A stretch of 64,000 bases of DNA from Psilocybe azurescens (lineage: Eukaryota; Basidiomycota; Agaricomycetes; Agaricales; Agrocybaceae), in the NCBI GenBank assembly GCA_023853785.1, contig JAJIRX010000668.1, positions 124,001 to 188,000 of the forward strand. The letters run 5' to 3'. Shown here one piece after another: positions 39,029-50,203 of the stretch. Below the pieces are notes generated by a model. It did no database searches, had not been told where the DNA came from, and saw only the letters and a list, made by a program, of their open reading frames with translations. Positions within the stretch are counted from its first letter, which is position 1. Each line of letters begins with the position of its first letter. The translations under genes were made by a program, and so were the position numbers.

Positions 39029-39831
39029 ATGGTCGCTCCCTTTGTTCTCTCTGTTGCTTTGATTCTGGCTATTCCATTGTCAGGTAAATTAATACCGTGT
39101 GAGGGCGCTAAATCCAAAACTAAATTTTGCATCGTTACATGCCCTTTAGTCGTTGCAGGTTTGACTATAACCAACTCAGTTGGTTTGTTTAGCCGCCAAA
39201 TTACGGGGTTTGATCCTAGCAAGCTCCCCGCCTCTTGCATCCAAACCAAATGCCAAGATTTTGTCAATAAGGTGACTGTACGTACTTCTCAGAGGTCTCT
39301 GTAACTATGATTTGAATAGCTCATATCCATTAGGCCGCAAAATGTGTCACTTTAGACTGCTTGTGTACGAATGACATTGTCAGCGCTGTGGAATCCTGCG
39401 AGCAATGTGCCGTGGATGCAAACATCAACGGATTCAACCAAACTGTTGTTGACAATTCCATGACAATTACGCCATGTGTAAAGTCCTGAGATTAAACCTG
39501 ACATCTGGGCCGCTCAGCCTTTGTGAAAGCCTGCAGCGACGCGGGGCATCCTATTTCGGGGATAAGCACAAGTGGCAGTGGTAGCAGCGTTGGCACCAGC
39601 GCCGACATACCTACTTCCACTGGGATAAATAAGGCTACCTCTTCCACTCAGTCTGGAATATCAGAAATCAGTAGTTTCTCCAATACAACCCCTACTACAC
39701 CCACTGCTACACCCAGCAGCAATTCCGGGTCTGGCTCGTCTTCTACCCCCACTGGGGCCGCTGCTGGATTGCGTGTTAGTGTTGCTGGAATCATATTTAC
39801 GGCTGCTCTTGGGGCTATTATCTTTATTTAG
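39029..39831 (+). CDS. Small secreted cysteine-rich, Ser/Thr-rich GPI-anchored protein, copy 3
   Basis: Closest relative of copy 1, about 210 residues. Start 39029 gives the signal peptide MVAPFVLSVALILAIPLS. The mature part has QITGFDPSKLPASCIQTKC, QDFVNKVTAAKCVTLDCLC, DIVSAVESCEQCAVDANING and FVKACSDAGHPISGIS, with all eight cysteines aligned to copy 1. A longer Ser/Thr linker and the hydrophobic tail VAGIIFTAALGAIIFI suggest GPI anchoring. Introns fall at positions equivalent to copy 1; the third donor is GTGTAA. Stop 39829-39831. Confidence 0.85.
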
Positions 39832-40573
39832 TATGCAAATGAATTTTACGGCGGTAGTACATTTAGTATGTAGTCAAAACAACTTTCGTTGATGCGCCCC
39901 AATATACACCTTTAGTCGCAAATATTGAAGATTCGACGAGTACATTCGCATTGGCCTTATAAAGTTTTGAGATTATAATCTAATGTATGGATAAAGAGAA
40001 TTATCTAGTAGGATGCTCAAACGATGCCTACTTTGAGCATGAGGAAGTTGACTAAGATAGGGGTGTGTGGCGCAGTTGCCTTAAATGATGACCATGCTAA
40101 GTGTTGCACCCCATTGGACTACGATTCTCTCGTAAAGGTAGGAAAGATAGACTCGCCTGGTTCTTCATATATAGTATAGTATGAGCTTGCTCATTCATTT
40201 TTTAATCATTTGTTCTCACAGTGCTCAGTTCTAATGAGTGGCGAGCCTGGAGTGTTGTCTATTACATCACGCTGGATTCAACTCAGGGTGTTGACTGGTT
40301 GCTGAATGCACACACTGATGACTGAGGGAGCTATTCAAGTGACTTATTTCATGTAGCTGGTCCCGATATATGGTAAGTTTAAGCGATGCTTTGCTTCTCA
40401 TCAAACCTGTTGCGGACGAGGAGATCAAAGTCGGCAATTTTGTCGATTTGGTATTCTATTAAGAAATACTTCTTGTTACAAAATTCAGGGGGAGGCAAAG
40501 TGGGTCCACTATGCGCGCGTGATTGCATTGCTTAACCACTTCCACAGCATCTCCAACGATCTGGAAGGTGAAA
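39832..40573. other. Intergenic region
   Basis: 742 bases between the secreted protein and the convergent F-box gene. No coding content recognised. Confidence 0.4.
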
Positions 40574-42097
40574 TTAGGTGAGCATCCGTTTCAATACGCA
40601 TGAAGGTTTAAAGGACTGACTGCACATATCATCATATTTATGGCGTCGGCATCGACAGATGGTCAGCTCCTCCAGCTTCGATATATTGCCCTCGCTCACT
40701 AAGCCACAGTGGATAATAGTAACTTCCGATATTGGCGTGGATAGAGTCGAGCCATCAGCGGATCCTCTATATTCTGCAGATCGACCGCGAATCATATCTA
40801 CTATGGCGGCGCCCGATAATTTTCGGCACCATCTAAGATCTAGTCGTTTGAGCAATGGACACAGATTATTGGGCCCATATAACCTTTGGAAGGCGGCGTC
40901 GGAGATTTCGCTGTCATGTACTCCCAATGTTTCCAAAAATGGTAGTGAGGCAAATAACCGAATGTACATCGTATCATCGATGGTTAGGTCGACGAGAGCC
41001 AAATGGAATATAGGAGGCGATGATTCCTGAAGGAGGTGAAAAAGCCATTCACCCGTGTTTTGATTCACAGTTGTCTCCATAGAGCCACTAAGTACGAGGC
41101 GGTTAAGTGATGGTACCTTTATTCGAGGTAAAAGACCAAAAATGTTGCCCGGCCCACTCAAAGTCAAAGATGTCAAGTTCAGTAAATCGACTGGGTGGTG
41201 ATCTTCTGCATCCAACAGGAAATCCGTATGATGCGAGAGTGGAACTTCTATCAAGAGCGTTTCGAGTTTTGGGAGTTGCTCGAGGAGAGATACCATGTGC
41301 AATATAGACTGTTGGGAGACAGGGAGTGCCTGGGACGGAAGCCTCAAAGATAGGCGGGTGACGGAAACAGGGAGCGACATAGGATTTGGCAGAACACAAT
41401 GAGTAATACTTATTGTGTGGATATGTGGCGAGCCAGCAAAGACTTCTTGGAGACCCAGCATTTCCTCCTCCGTTGAACCCGGGTCTACTCCTTCCACCAC
41501 CTCGATATCGATTGTGCGCAATTGAGGGGCAGGATCGGTGCAAGCGCTTAGGAAGTCGTTGAGACTCCAAAGAATCCGGCTTTTGAGTCTCAAATGTCTC
41601 CAGCGCGATATTTCTTCCAGGATAGCCCTCGTAGTTGGATAGATAGGGGAGGTGAGGCGACTAAGTGCCAATTCGATAGTAAGGGACTTATCCCGGGATC
41701 TGCTAAGCCACATATTGATCAGTGAGAATGCGGCACGCCGTGTGATCAAGATATCACTGTGTATGTGCGACCATAGCATCGGATCACTAGATGCCTGTCT
41801 CCACCTAGAGCAAACGTGCGATACAGTCAACGGACCTCTTTTCAGGCTGGATTTATCGAGCAAGTCGTCCAGGATGTATTGTTCGAATATCTGTATCAAG
41901 ATTTCTATAGGTAGACGATTGGCAAGGGTCAGTTTTTCTTTGCATCTCAGAATATCTGCAAGACGCTGCTCCTTTCGTCGAAGTAGCTGCTGAATTGTTC
42001 GATTGTAGTTTTCAATCTGCCTGTCTATGTACTCGACTTCCTGTTCGTATTCCAGCATGGATTGGCGGATGGTACCGAAATCTACATCGGAGGTCAT
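40574..42097 (-). CDS. F-box protein with N-terminal coiled coil and leucine-rich region
   Basis: Uninterrupted 507-residue ORF. An N-terminal coiled coil (residues about 10-55, YEQEVEYIDRQIENYNRTIQ) leads into the F-box LANRLPIEILIQIFEQYIL, then LTVSHVCSRWRQASSDPMLW. The rest consists of imperfect leucine-rich repeats (LTSLTLSGPGNIFGLLPRIK, LKRLDLRWCRKLSGAAIVD). This layout (coiled coil, F-box, irregular LRRs) is a strongly expanded Agaricomycete family, presumed to be substrate receptors of SCF ubiquitin ligases. The target is unknown. It may extend by a short C-terminal exon, since the final codons run toward a splice-like site, but the given stop is plausible. A decayed paralogue lies upstream at 42598-44041. 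Confidence 0.85.
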   Translation of the reverse strand: MTSDVDFGTIRQSMLEYEQEVEYIDRQIENYNRTIQQLLRRKEQRLADILRCKEKLTLANRLPIEILIQIFEQYILDDLLDKSSLKRGPLTVSHVCSRWRQASSDPMLWSHIHSDILITRRAAFSLINMWLSRSRDKSLTIELALSRLTSPIYPTTRAILEEISRWRHLRLKSRILWSLNDFLSACTDPAPQLRTIDIEVVEGVDPGSTEEEMLGLQEVFAGSPHIHTISITHCVLPNPMSLPVSVTRLSLRLPSQALPVSQQSILHMVSLLEQLPKLETLLIEVPLSHHTDFLLDAEDHHPVDLLNLTSLTLSGPGNIFGLLPRIKVPSLNRLVLSGSMETTVNQNTGEWLFHLLQESSPPIFHLALVDLTIDDTMYIRLFASLPFLETLGVHDSEISDAAFQRLYGPNNLCPLLKRLDLRWCRKLSGAAIVDMIRGRSAEYRGSADGSTLSTPISEVTIIHCGLVSEGNISKLEELTICRCRRHKYDDMCSQSFKPSCVLKRMLT

Positions 42098-42597
42098 TAT
42101 AAAGGTAAGAGAGGGCGATAATTAAGTGCAGAAGCAGTTTTCAGCGTGTCCAGACAGCAGAGGACAGTGGGAGTACGGTTGAGTAGTTCGAGCCGCGCAG
42201 CACTCAGTTTCATGACCCAATCATAATTACCTTAAGCACAGCCACCAAAGATATCTACCGTCCCAAGTTCGAACTTAGTTCAGAACAAGTTGAAACGAAA
42301 CTTGAACTGTAAAGAAAACTGAAAGTAATAAAAAAACAAATACCGCAAAAATATATATCTTATAAAAAATGAATAGATGCGGACGAATTTCGCATAATAG
42401 AGCCCCTCTATTATTAAGCCCCAAGCTTGAATTCAAAGCGGAGACTTCAAATTGCCGCCCTCAGAGATGTAAAGTAAATCGTCCACACAAGATGTTGTCG
42501 CCTTTAGGTTTATAAATTGCAGCATGTCCGATCTGCAAATTTGGTTACTGGAAGAAGAATAAGACCCACCGCAAACCTCGTCGTTTATACTGCGTCG
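42098..42597. other. Intergenic region between F-box gene and F-box pseudogene
   Basis: 500 bases containing the promoter of the intact F-box gene and A/T-rich sequence near 42290-42370. No gene recognised. Confidence 0.4.
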
Positions 42598-44041
42598 TCC
42601 ACAGAAGATGACGATTTTTGGAGGTCTAATATATCCTCTTCGCTTACCAACAAAACTGCGACCTCCGAAATAGGTTTAAAGGAGCGCGCGCGATCTGCAT
42701 TGAATTCTGGTAGTCGACTGCGAACCATGCACATTAAAGAGGCCCTTTACAAGGTCTAAGCAACACTTTAGATCCAATCGTTTGAGTGAGGGACATAATC
42801 CATTCGGCCTGTTCGAAGTTTGAAAGCAACTTCGGAGATTCCGCTCTTGTGGATGCTGAAGGTTTCCAACAAAGGCAACGAAGCCAAAATGTGTTTGTAG
42901 GCCAGATGGTTGATGGGAAGCTTGTCGGGTTCGAGAAGGGATATAGGAGGTGAAGAATGCTTGAGGAGATCCAGTGTCCACTCACTTGTGAGTTTTGTAT
43001 CATCACGATCAGTGTCCACCAAATGACAGAGAGTAAGCTGAGTGAGATTCGGCACCCTAATTCGAGATAGAAGACCAAAAATGCTGTCTGGCCCTCTCAA
43101 AGTCAGAGACTTCAAGTCTGTCAAGTCGGTTGAGCGGCTGTTTTCATCATAAACTCCTGGTATACAGCCAGGGAAACTTCATGGTAAGTGCCTTGATTTA
43201 AGGGAGTCAATGGAGCAGTTGAGCGAGATCGTTTGTGGATTGGGGGTATCGGAGCCTCGTTTTGAGAGTTTGAGTGATAAATGAGTTATGGGAGGAAGCC
43301 ACCGCCTGTGGTCGATATACCATCTCGATCGATTCCGACTGTACGAACCTGTTGGAAACCAGCAAAGCGGTTTCTGGAATGTCCCAACCTGTATATCGGG
43401 TCTCCAGTTGTTGGTGTAGTCCAATGCCTGAATGGCAATCGTTTGGAGTTGAGGGGCTGGCAAGTTGTCGCAAGCCCGTAGAAATCCATCGAGATAGGAA
43501 TAGCATAAACTGTCAATCTTCAAAAATTTCCAGCGTGGTATTTCCACCAGGAGACAATTTCTGATGATACTGCAACCTTCAGCATACTTCCCAATAGAAA
43601 GTTCGATGCTTAACGAGTCATCTTGGGATCTGCGAAACCAAATCTTCAAGATCGATGAAGTGGATAACATGCACGTCGAGCATCGGGAACTTTAATGCGT
43701 AAAATTGCCCATAAACTCGGCCTACTAGCCGCTTGCCTTCACTAGGAACAAATTTCGGAAAGATTGAGTGGGGTTCTTTCCACACTGCTCTCGTCCGCTA
43801 ACACGCTGTCCCGAATATATTCTTCAAATATAACAGTTAAAGTCTCTGCGGGGAAGCAGGTATTATTGAGTGTTATTTTTTCTTGACGTTTGGTGACTTC
43901 TTCGAGGTAGCGTTCGTTTCTTTGAAGCGTTTATTGTATGGCTTCCGAGTTATTGATATTTACGATCTCGTCTGTGGACGCGACTTTATGTTCACGTTCA
44001 AGGATGGACTGACGAATAATGCTGATTTCGCTATCTGCACG
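42598..44041 (-). pseudogene. Decayed paralogue of the adjacent F-box gene
   Basis: Fragments in different frames align in order with the intact neighbour. The N-terminal EISIIRQSILEREHKV (near 44041) matches FGTIRQSMLEYEQEV; IWFRRSQDDSLSIELS matches MWLSRSRDKSLTIEL; APQLQTIAIQAL matches APQLRTIDIEVV; LKSLTLRGPDSIFGLLSRIR matches LTSLTLSGPGNIFGLL; and SEVAVLLVSEEDILDLQ matches the C-terminal SEVTIIHCGLVSEGNI. The F-box itself is lost in the broken stretch 43680-43920. Several frame changes and stops separate the pieces, far more than single homopolymer errors, so this is a true pseudogene. Confidence 0.85.
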
Positions 44042-44383
44042 CATTCCGGGAGTGCAAAGATTGCTGTGGTATGTGGTTGATATCCGGGAGCAACGCTGGC
44101 TGACGGAAAGTGGACTTGACGACAACTTCAGGGGTCATAAGTTCACACAGCCACCCATCACATCTCTCTCAGACCCCCATCATCTAATCTATGGGCGTCT
44201 AGTGGGATGATGGGTCCACTAATGTAATGGATCGAAATTAGATCAAGGAAGAAATGTGATGATTGAAAATACCAGAAACAAATTATGACTATTTACCCCA
44301 AATAATACAGATGCCATCCGTTGGATGTCAAAACCCCGTAGCATTCGAAATGTAAGTCAGAAATGAAGTAAAGAAAAAACTCT
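44042..44383. other. Intergenic region
   Basis: 342 bases with no gene recognised. CCCATCATC-type inverted segments (CACCCATCA near 44152 and GATGATGGGTC near 44205) could form a hairpin. Confidence 0.35.
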
Positions 44384-45435
44384 CTACATAAAGTCATCGC
44401 CATTGGTACCGAAGTCATCCAACGCCTCGTCGTAGATGTCGGTGTCTTGCCTGCGAAACGGTGATGTCAATTTCGATTGACCAAGGTGGACGCGTAAAGA
44501 TTATAAATACCTCGATGACAGCTTACTCCCACCCAAGCCGGGTTTGCCTGCTGACTTGGGCTTTTTCTTTCCGCTGGCTTTTTCGCGTTGTTCCTTCTGT
44601 TTCTCGTTCGCGAGGGTGGTCAGTCCACTGGCGACTTTACGGACTTCGACATCTTTTAGTGGTGCGGCGAGAGCACGAGCGTGGTGCTCGACGAAGGTGT
44701 GGTATAATGGCTTGTTGACATGCCTCTTGACAATGAACTCGATGATGCGGTCAGACAGCGTAACAAAGTCCTCTTTCGTCCGGGGTTGGAATGATATCAG
44801 TGAGTTTAGCTCAGATGAAGAAGTTCCTAAAATGTATAGAAGTTAAGTTTTCTTCGGGACTTCAAGATCTGCGATATCGAAAGAAAACATACCTCCGAGG
44901 GCAGCTGCACCAAGTAGATCGGCAGCGTTGTTGAGATCAGCTTTTAGCTCGCGCTCCTTGTCTAAACGTGCCTTTTCTCTGGGGTCGAGAACGGCATCCG
45001 AGTCGTAATCGTCGGAGTCATCTGAATCTTCCTTGGTCGCCTTTGCTGCTTCCTTTTCAGCAAGTTTCGCTTTAAGGGTACCCTTTTTCTTGGGAGGAGC
45101 AACAACTGGCTTGACTTCCTCCTCCGACTCTTCCTCGGAAGACTCCTCCCAATCACTCTTCATAAACGGTAATTAGTTGAGCATAAATATAATCTGCGAT
45201 CTGATATTTACCACTGGGTCGGAATCTTCCTCGTCTTCGCCTTCCCATTTCTTTTTAGCGGCAACAACAGGTGGCTTCTTAGCTGGAGGAGCAGATTTGA
45301 CTGGCGCAGGTGCGGAGGATTTTCCCTTCACGGAGGGTTCACTATCTGATTCTTCTGTTGTCCGAGGGTGCCTTTGTGAGCCATTCGATAAGCTTAGACA
45401 AGGATAGAGCGAGAAACTTTACCCCAATCTGACAT
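44384..45435 (-). CDS. HCR1: Eukaryotic translation initiation factor 3 subunit j
   Basis: eIF3j, loosely bound subunit that places eIF3 and mRNA on the 40S entry channel; the yeast orthologue is Hcr1. The N-terminal part is acidic and Lys-rich: KKWEGEDEEDSDPV, SDWEESSEEESEEEVKPVV, KKKGTLKAKLAEKEAAKAT and DPREKARLDKERELKADL. The conserved core reads NNAADLLGAAALGG, then SELNSLISFQPRTKEDFVTL, SDRIIEFIVKRHVNKPLYHT and LTTLANEKQKEQREKASGK. The C-terminus DEALDDFGTNGDDFM is the family's typical ending, stop at 44384. The first exon (MSDWG from 45435) does not join the second cleanly; one more G in the GGGG next to the donor would fix it. Divergent from COQ9 by 212 bases. Confidence 0.9.
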
Positions 45436-45647
45436 ATCCGATGTATTCAACTAGTTGTTAAAGTTGATGAGATATTGGGGTTTCAGGGAGAAAGTAATGA
45501 AGCCAAAAGTTAACGGTCTACAGTTTTTGAAGAGAAACGAGCCAATTGAGATCGGGTTCAGGGTTTGGCTTTCTCGGCTATCTCCGCCAATCACGCTCCT
45601 TCTGGACTATTGTGCCAAGAACTTTCTCCTCGTTAGTCTGTTAGACG
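45436..45647. promoter_or_regulatory. Bidirectional promoter region, eIF3j / COQ9
   Basis: 212 bases between divergent starts. The two genes must share this spacer as promoter. I see no clear core element. Confidence 0.45.
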
Positions 45648-46579
45648 ATGTCAACAGCGTCAAGGTGTCATTTTTCTTGTTTATGGTTTAGAATTGCTAA
45701 CCAATTGGTATTTATCAGTACACGGCTCTTGAAGCTTGCGTTACCTCTTGTTAGGACACACGGCTTCACTCGCGAGGCGCTCTCGCGGTCTGTGCTCGCG
45801 TTGCCTGCAGGTGAAGTTCATACAGAACCTCTGTCGGATACAGCTGTGTCAGCTTTGTTTGGAAATGGCGACACTGCTAGGCGTACGCTAATAGATGCCT
45901 GGATGAAGGATGGGCTCCAGCATATGGCTCTAGTTTCTGGTGTTGAGCGACATGCTCAGTCTTCTATTAGCTTGGATTCAGCGACTGCCACTGGGAAGAA
46001 AGCTTCAATTAGAGATGTTTTGCGTGCACGCTTGGAGTATAACGAGCCAGTGCTTCCACATCTTCCAGAGGTACTTCCCTAGTTTCTGGATATTATAAAC
46101 GATTCACATTGACGCGTCACTCTCAGGCGTTCGCATTATTGGCTTCGCCCAGGTCCGGTATTCCTCCTTTGGATCCTACCCAAGCTATCAAACATACGGC
46201 ACGTGTTGCCGACGAAGCTTGCTACATTACGGGAGACAAGTCACTACAGGTCAGAACTTCACCTACATACTTATCGGACATCCGTTGGATTGACGTCATG
46301 TTGTAGCTGGATTGGTATACAAAACGTGTCTCGTTGGCTGCGATATACGCCGCGTCAGGTATGGTTAATTACCCACGTTATACCTCTCAAATTAGTTAAA
46401 ACATTGTAACGACAGAACTTCACCAACTGACATCACCTCACACCGCATACGCTTTCCTCGATTCTCTTCTCGAGACGTCTTCAACCTTGAAATCCACTTT
46501 GAGCGAAGTTGGTTTATATTCCGACTATGTCTTCAAAAGTTGGAAAGGCATCATCAAAAGCTCCGGTATACTTCTATGA
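45648..46579 (+). CDS. COQ9: Ubiquinone biosynthesis protein COQ9
   Basis: Mitochondrial lipid-binding protein that presents coenzyme Q intermediates to Coq7 in the CoQ synthome. Start 45648 (MSTAS joined across the first intron to STRLLKLALPLVRTHGFTR) is followed by EALSRSVLALPAGEVHTEPL, ALFGNGDTARRTLIDAWMKD, IRDVLRARLEYNEPVLPHLP, AFALLASPRSGIPPLDPTQA and TARVADEACYITGDKSLQL. The diagnostic C-terminal part is DWYTKRVSLAAIYAASELHQ, TSPHTAYAFLDSLLETSSTL, VGLYSDYVFKSWKGIIKSSG, ending ILL at 46577-46579. Introns: 45665-45719, 46075ish, 46252ish and 46358ish. The N-terminus is short for a mitochondrial presequence, so an upstream exon is possible. Confidence 0.92.
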
Positions 46580-47313
46580 AACCCATACCCAGGAATGCTT
46601 TTCGACTTTCTCACATTGTGAAATCACCAATGGCCGGAAGATCGGGTTCTTTCAAGTATGGGTCCAAGTTATTTTGGGCTATAAGACTTCTCTGTGAAGA
46701 ACAGTCATTGGAGGCATCGGTCATTCTTCGTAATAGCCTCCACGGTTCTGGCTCAAAGACTGTTTGCAATATCAGTTTTCAGGACGAGAGAACCTATACA
46801 ATGGACGCGAGAGTGTTTAATTGTCACCTGTTGGAAGTTGTACTTTTATACTGTCAAGACCGATCAGACTGACCAATCTGTACTTTTTCAATCCATGTTT
46901 TGAGTTTTCGGCAAGCCAGACTTGAGCCAGACGTCAGTCAGTTTCTTGTCACCCTGTCAAACAAGTTAGTGAAGAACATTGAAAGAATGCCCAGTCTTTC
47001 TTGACACGCAATTACATTATTCATAGTTCTGTCTGAACTAGTTTGCATACATACTTGATCAATAACTTGACAACGACATGAGCGGAGACTGAGAGGGTTT
47101 GTTCCGTGACCCAAAACAAGCACAGTTGGTTCGGTAGCCGGAGGCGGAACGCTTGGGAAACACCATCAAGAACGTCAACCTCGTGTAAAGCCTCGTGCAA
47201 AATTTTCTCTCTTCTGTACAATTACTATCCCGGAGTGTCCTCCACTTGTATTTTTCACCCTGTAATTGTGCTGCAGCTCTGTGTGCTGGGATATGGTACA
47301 CATGAAGCACGCA
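46580..47313. other. Intergenic region; probable first exon of the Hsp70-like gene lies here
   Basis: 734 bases. The reading frame of the Hsp70-like gene runs back to an acceptor at 47311-47313 (CACGCAG) without an in-frame ATG, so a short first exon should lie upstream in this stretch. I could not choose it with confidence. Confidence 0.4.
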
Positions 47314-50203
47314 GCCGATACCCGAAAAGCCCTATAGTGGGTTATCTCGATCACTGGTTATTGCGATCGACGTTGGAACAACATTCAGTGGGGTACGTAT
47401 GCGAACCACTGCGGCTTTTTGCACATGGATAGTGCGCTTATCAACGATACATCTACTTCTAGGTTTCCTATGCTATTCTCGAGCCCGGCGAGATCCCCAA
47501 AATTCATGGTGTAACTCGGTATGAAGCTCGCTCTCGATGCCTTCTTGCTGTATGTTGATATCTGTGCTATAGATTTCCAGGGCAGGAGCATGTTGCGGGA
47601 AATTCCAAGATACCCTCTGTGATATACTATGACCGGAATGGAAACATTATGGCTGCTGGGGCAGAGGCCGATACCAGCTCTGTTACTGCTCAAGCTGAAG
47701 ACGACGGATGGATCAAGGCAGAACTGTAAGTCTTTCCTTCTCTCTTGGTTAGATAGACTACCCTAAGCCCTAATGTGATTATTATAGATTCAAGCTGCGC
47801 CTCCGACCCCGGACAATGCAGCTCAACATGAATGGCATGCGGCTCACCCCTTTACCCCGCCGAAAGACCCCTGTGCATGTTTTCGGAGACTATCTCGCCT
47901 ATCTCTACGGCTGCACCCGTTCCTTTATCTGCGATACCCATGCCAATGGCAACTCCCTTTGGAACTCAGTCGAATCCGACATACAATTTGTCCTCAGCCA
48001 CCCGAACGGATGGGAAGGTCCTCAACAAACACGAATGAGGAATGCTGCCGTGTATGGCCGCCTGGTCCCTGATACAGACGCCGGCAGGGCGAGGATTAGA
48101 TTTGTTACGGAGGGAGAGGCGAGTTTGCATGCGTGCGTGTTGAGTGGACTTGCAGGAGATGTTCTTTCGGTGCGTGTCCTTGTTCGGCTGGGCAGACTTG
48201 AATCTTATTTTTGTTATACAGAACCCTTCCAAACATGGATTCCTGATTGCAGATGCCGGAGGAGGAACACTGGATATCAGCGCTTACGCTATAAAAGGCA
48301 CATCCCCTCTCGCAATGGAAGAAATCGCACCTCCAGATTGTGAGTTTTGGAAAATCCGCCAGGAATGATGGTCAACTAAATGTCGATTTAGGTATATTCG
48401 CAGGCTCTGTATTTGTTAGTAGGAGAGCGAGAGAATTCCTTGAAGGTTTGTCTATCCCAATTCTCAGCTTCTGCACTTATTCACAACCTTGATGAACCTC
48501 CAGAGAAACTGAGGCACTCCAAATATGGCACACCTGATTCTGTTGACCACATCACCCGAAGATTTGATGAAACAACGAAACGACTCTTTAGAGATCGAAA
48601 CGAACTTCAGTTTATTCCATTTGGGTCACCATTAGACAAAGTATGTTGTTTTGGAGGATGCAGTTGTTTCTCGACTCTGATGATACGTACAGGACTCAGC
48701 CGTTGGGATTAGATCGGGGCAGTTACGACTGACTGGGTGAGAATGCTTGTTTCTTCTTTGCAATACAAATCTCATTCTGACACTTTTGCAGTAATGAAGG
48801 TAAGACTCGAAGTGACTAGCCGTTCGATCTTTGACCAAATACTTATTTCTGTAGTCGCAAATCTTTTCGAACCTTCCGTCGATGGTGAACAGTCGCGTCT
48901 ACTTCACGTTGATATTACTGTCTAATCTCCCTTATAGCTGCCGTAAACTGTATTAAGAGGCAAATAGAAGCATCGAACGGAATGATCAGAGTTTGTTATT
49001 TCTTGATTGTATGCGCACTCATTTCTAACGTACAATTTTTACAGTCTGTCTTCTTGGTCGGAGGTTATGCGGCTTCCCCATGGTTGTTTGGGTAAGGGCG
49101 ATATGCGATACTGTCGAAAGCATCCACTGATATTTCGAACATAGACAACTGCAGGAACGTCTAGCACCATACAAAATCACAGTCAGTCGACCTGACACAC
49201 AAACGTGCACATCTTAGCTTGTCTCTTTGTTTTCCAACGGCACTCATCTATTGGTTACTATTAGATCAAAAGCTGTGGCAGATGGAGCTGTTGGTTTCTA
49301 CTGCGACCATCATGTTTCTGCGCGCATGTCGAAGTTCATGTATGGCGTCGAGTTTCTTCGTGAGCTCGATCCCAGTGACCCAGAGCATGCCTTGCGGAAG
49401 GAGAAACTATGCGAACTTCCTTCTGGCCCAAAGTTACTCCCAGATGCATTCGACTGCATTCTCGCCCGGGTGAGTGTTCATTTATCATTACAATTTTTTT
49501 TCTTCAAGTGTTCTAATAGTAAGGTCTAGAGCGTGAAAGTGAAAGAGTCGACCGTGTTTACCAGGAAATACTGTACAGAGCTTACGAATTTATCTATGCT
49601 CTCTGTCTTCGAAGTAGAGATTTGGTGTTATAGAGGAGGAAATGTGGTTCCCAAGTGGATCAATAGAGGAGAGGGTGGGTCCTTGCTCGATAATTATTTT
49701 CTGTTTATTTTGGCTAAAATTGTCGTGCAGATGAATTCTCCACATTGTGCGTCGTTCAAGCGGATCTGTCACTGCTCAATGGCAGTGCAGAGCCCAAGGT
49801 CGGCAAGAACGGAAAGAAATACTGGACCATCGTATTCTCTGTTGAAATTCACTTTGGACTCACGGAGTTTAAAGCGAGAATCAAATGGATGGACAATGTA
49901 AGTTTTTTTTCTATTACACCTTCACCACTTGATTAAAATATTTCATCTAATTAGGGACAAGTCAAATAGTAAGCCTTCAAATCTCCATTCATACCTTTCT
50001 TAAATTAACACCCCTCAAGTGGCCCTGCTGTCATCGTTTACAATGAACGCGGTCATCGCATAGAAGACGATGATATTGATGTCTATCCTGAAGACGATAC
50101 AATAACCAATGGCAGCCGTTCTGAACGTCTTCGCTCCGAGCCAGCTTCTCGTTCTCGCACCCCTGTTGAGGCATATTATCCTCCGACAGGGGGGGAGCAG
50201 TAG
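47314..50203 (+). CDS. Hsp70-like ATPase (HSPA12-type, actin-like fold)
   Basis: Actin-fold ATPase of the divergent Hsp70 family that is expanded in Agaricomycetes. The N-terminal phosphate-1 motif is SLVIAIDVGTTFSG, followed by YAILEPGEIPKIHGVTRF and SKIPSVIYYDRNGNI. Next come VLSHPNGWEGPQQTRMR, FVTEGEASLHACVLSGLAG, FLIADAGGGTLDISAY (phosphate-2), EEIAPPDC, FVSRRAREFL, PFGSPLDKD, SVFLVGGYAASPWLFGQLQ (adenosine motif), KAVADGAVGFYCDHHVSARM and PKLLPDAFDCILARG. The C-terminal part ends FGLTEFKARIKWMDNGQVK. Whether it stops at 49967 or splices at 49969 into an exon reading PAVIVYNERGHRIEDDDID (then to 50203) is open; splicing keeps the frame. It lacks the substrate-binding domain of classical Hsp70. 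The start codon is not resolved. Function in these fungi is unknown. Confidence 0.82.
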
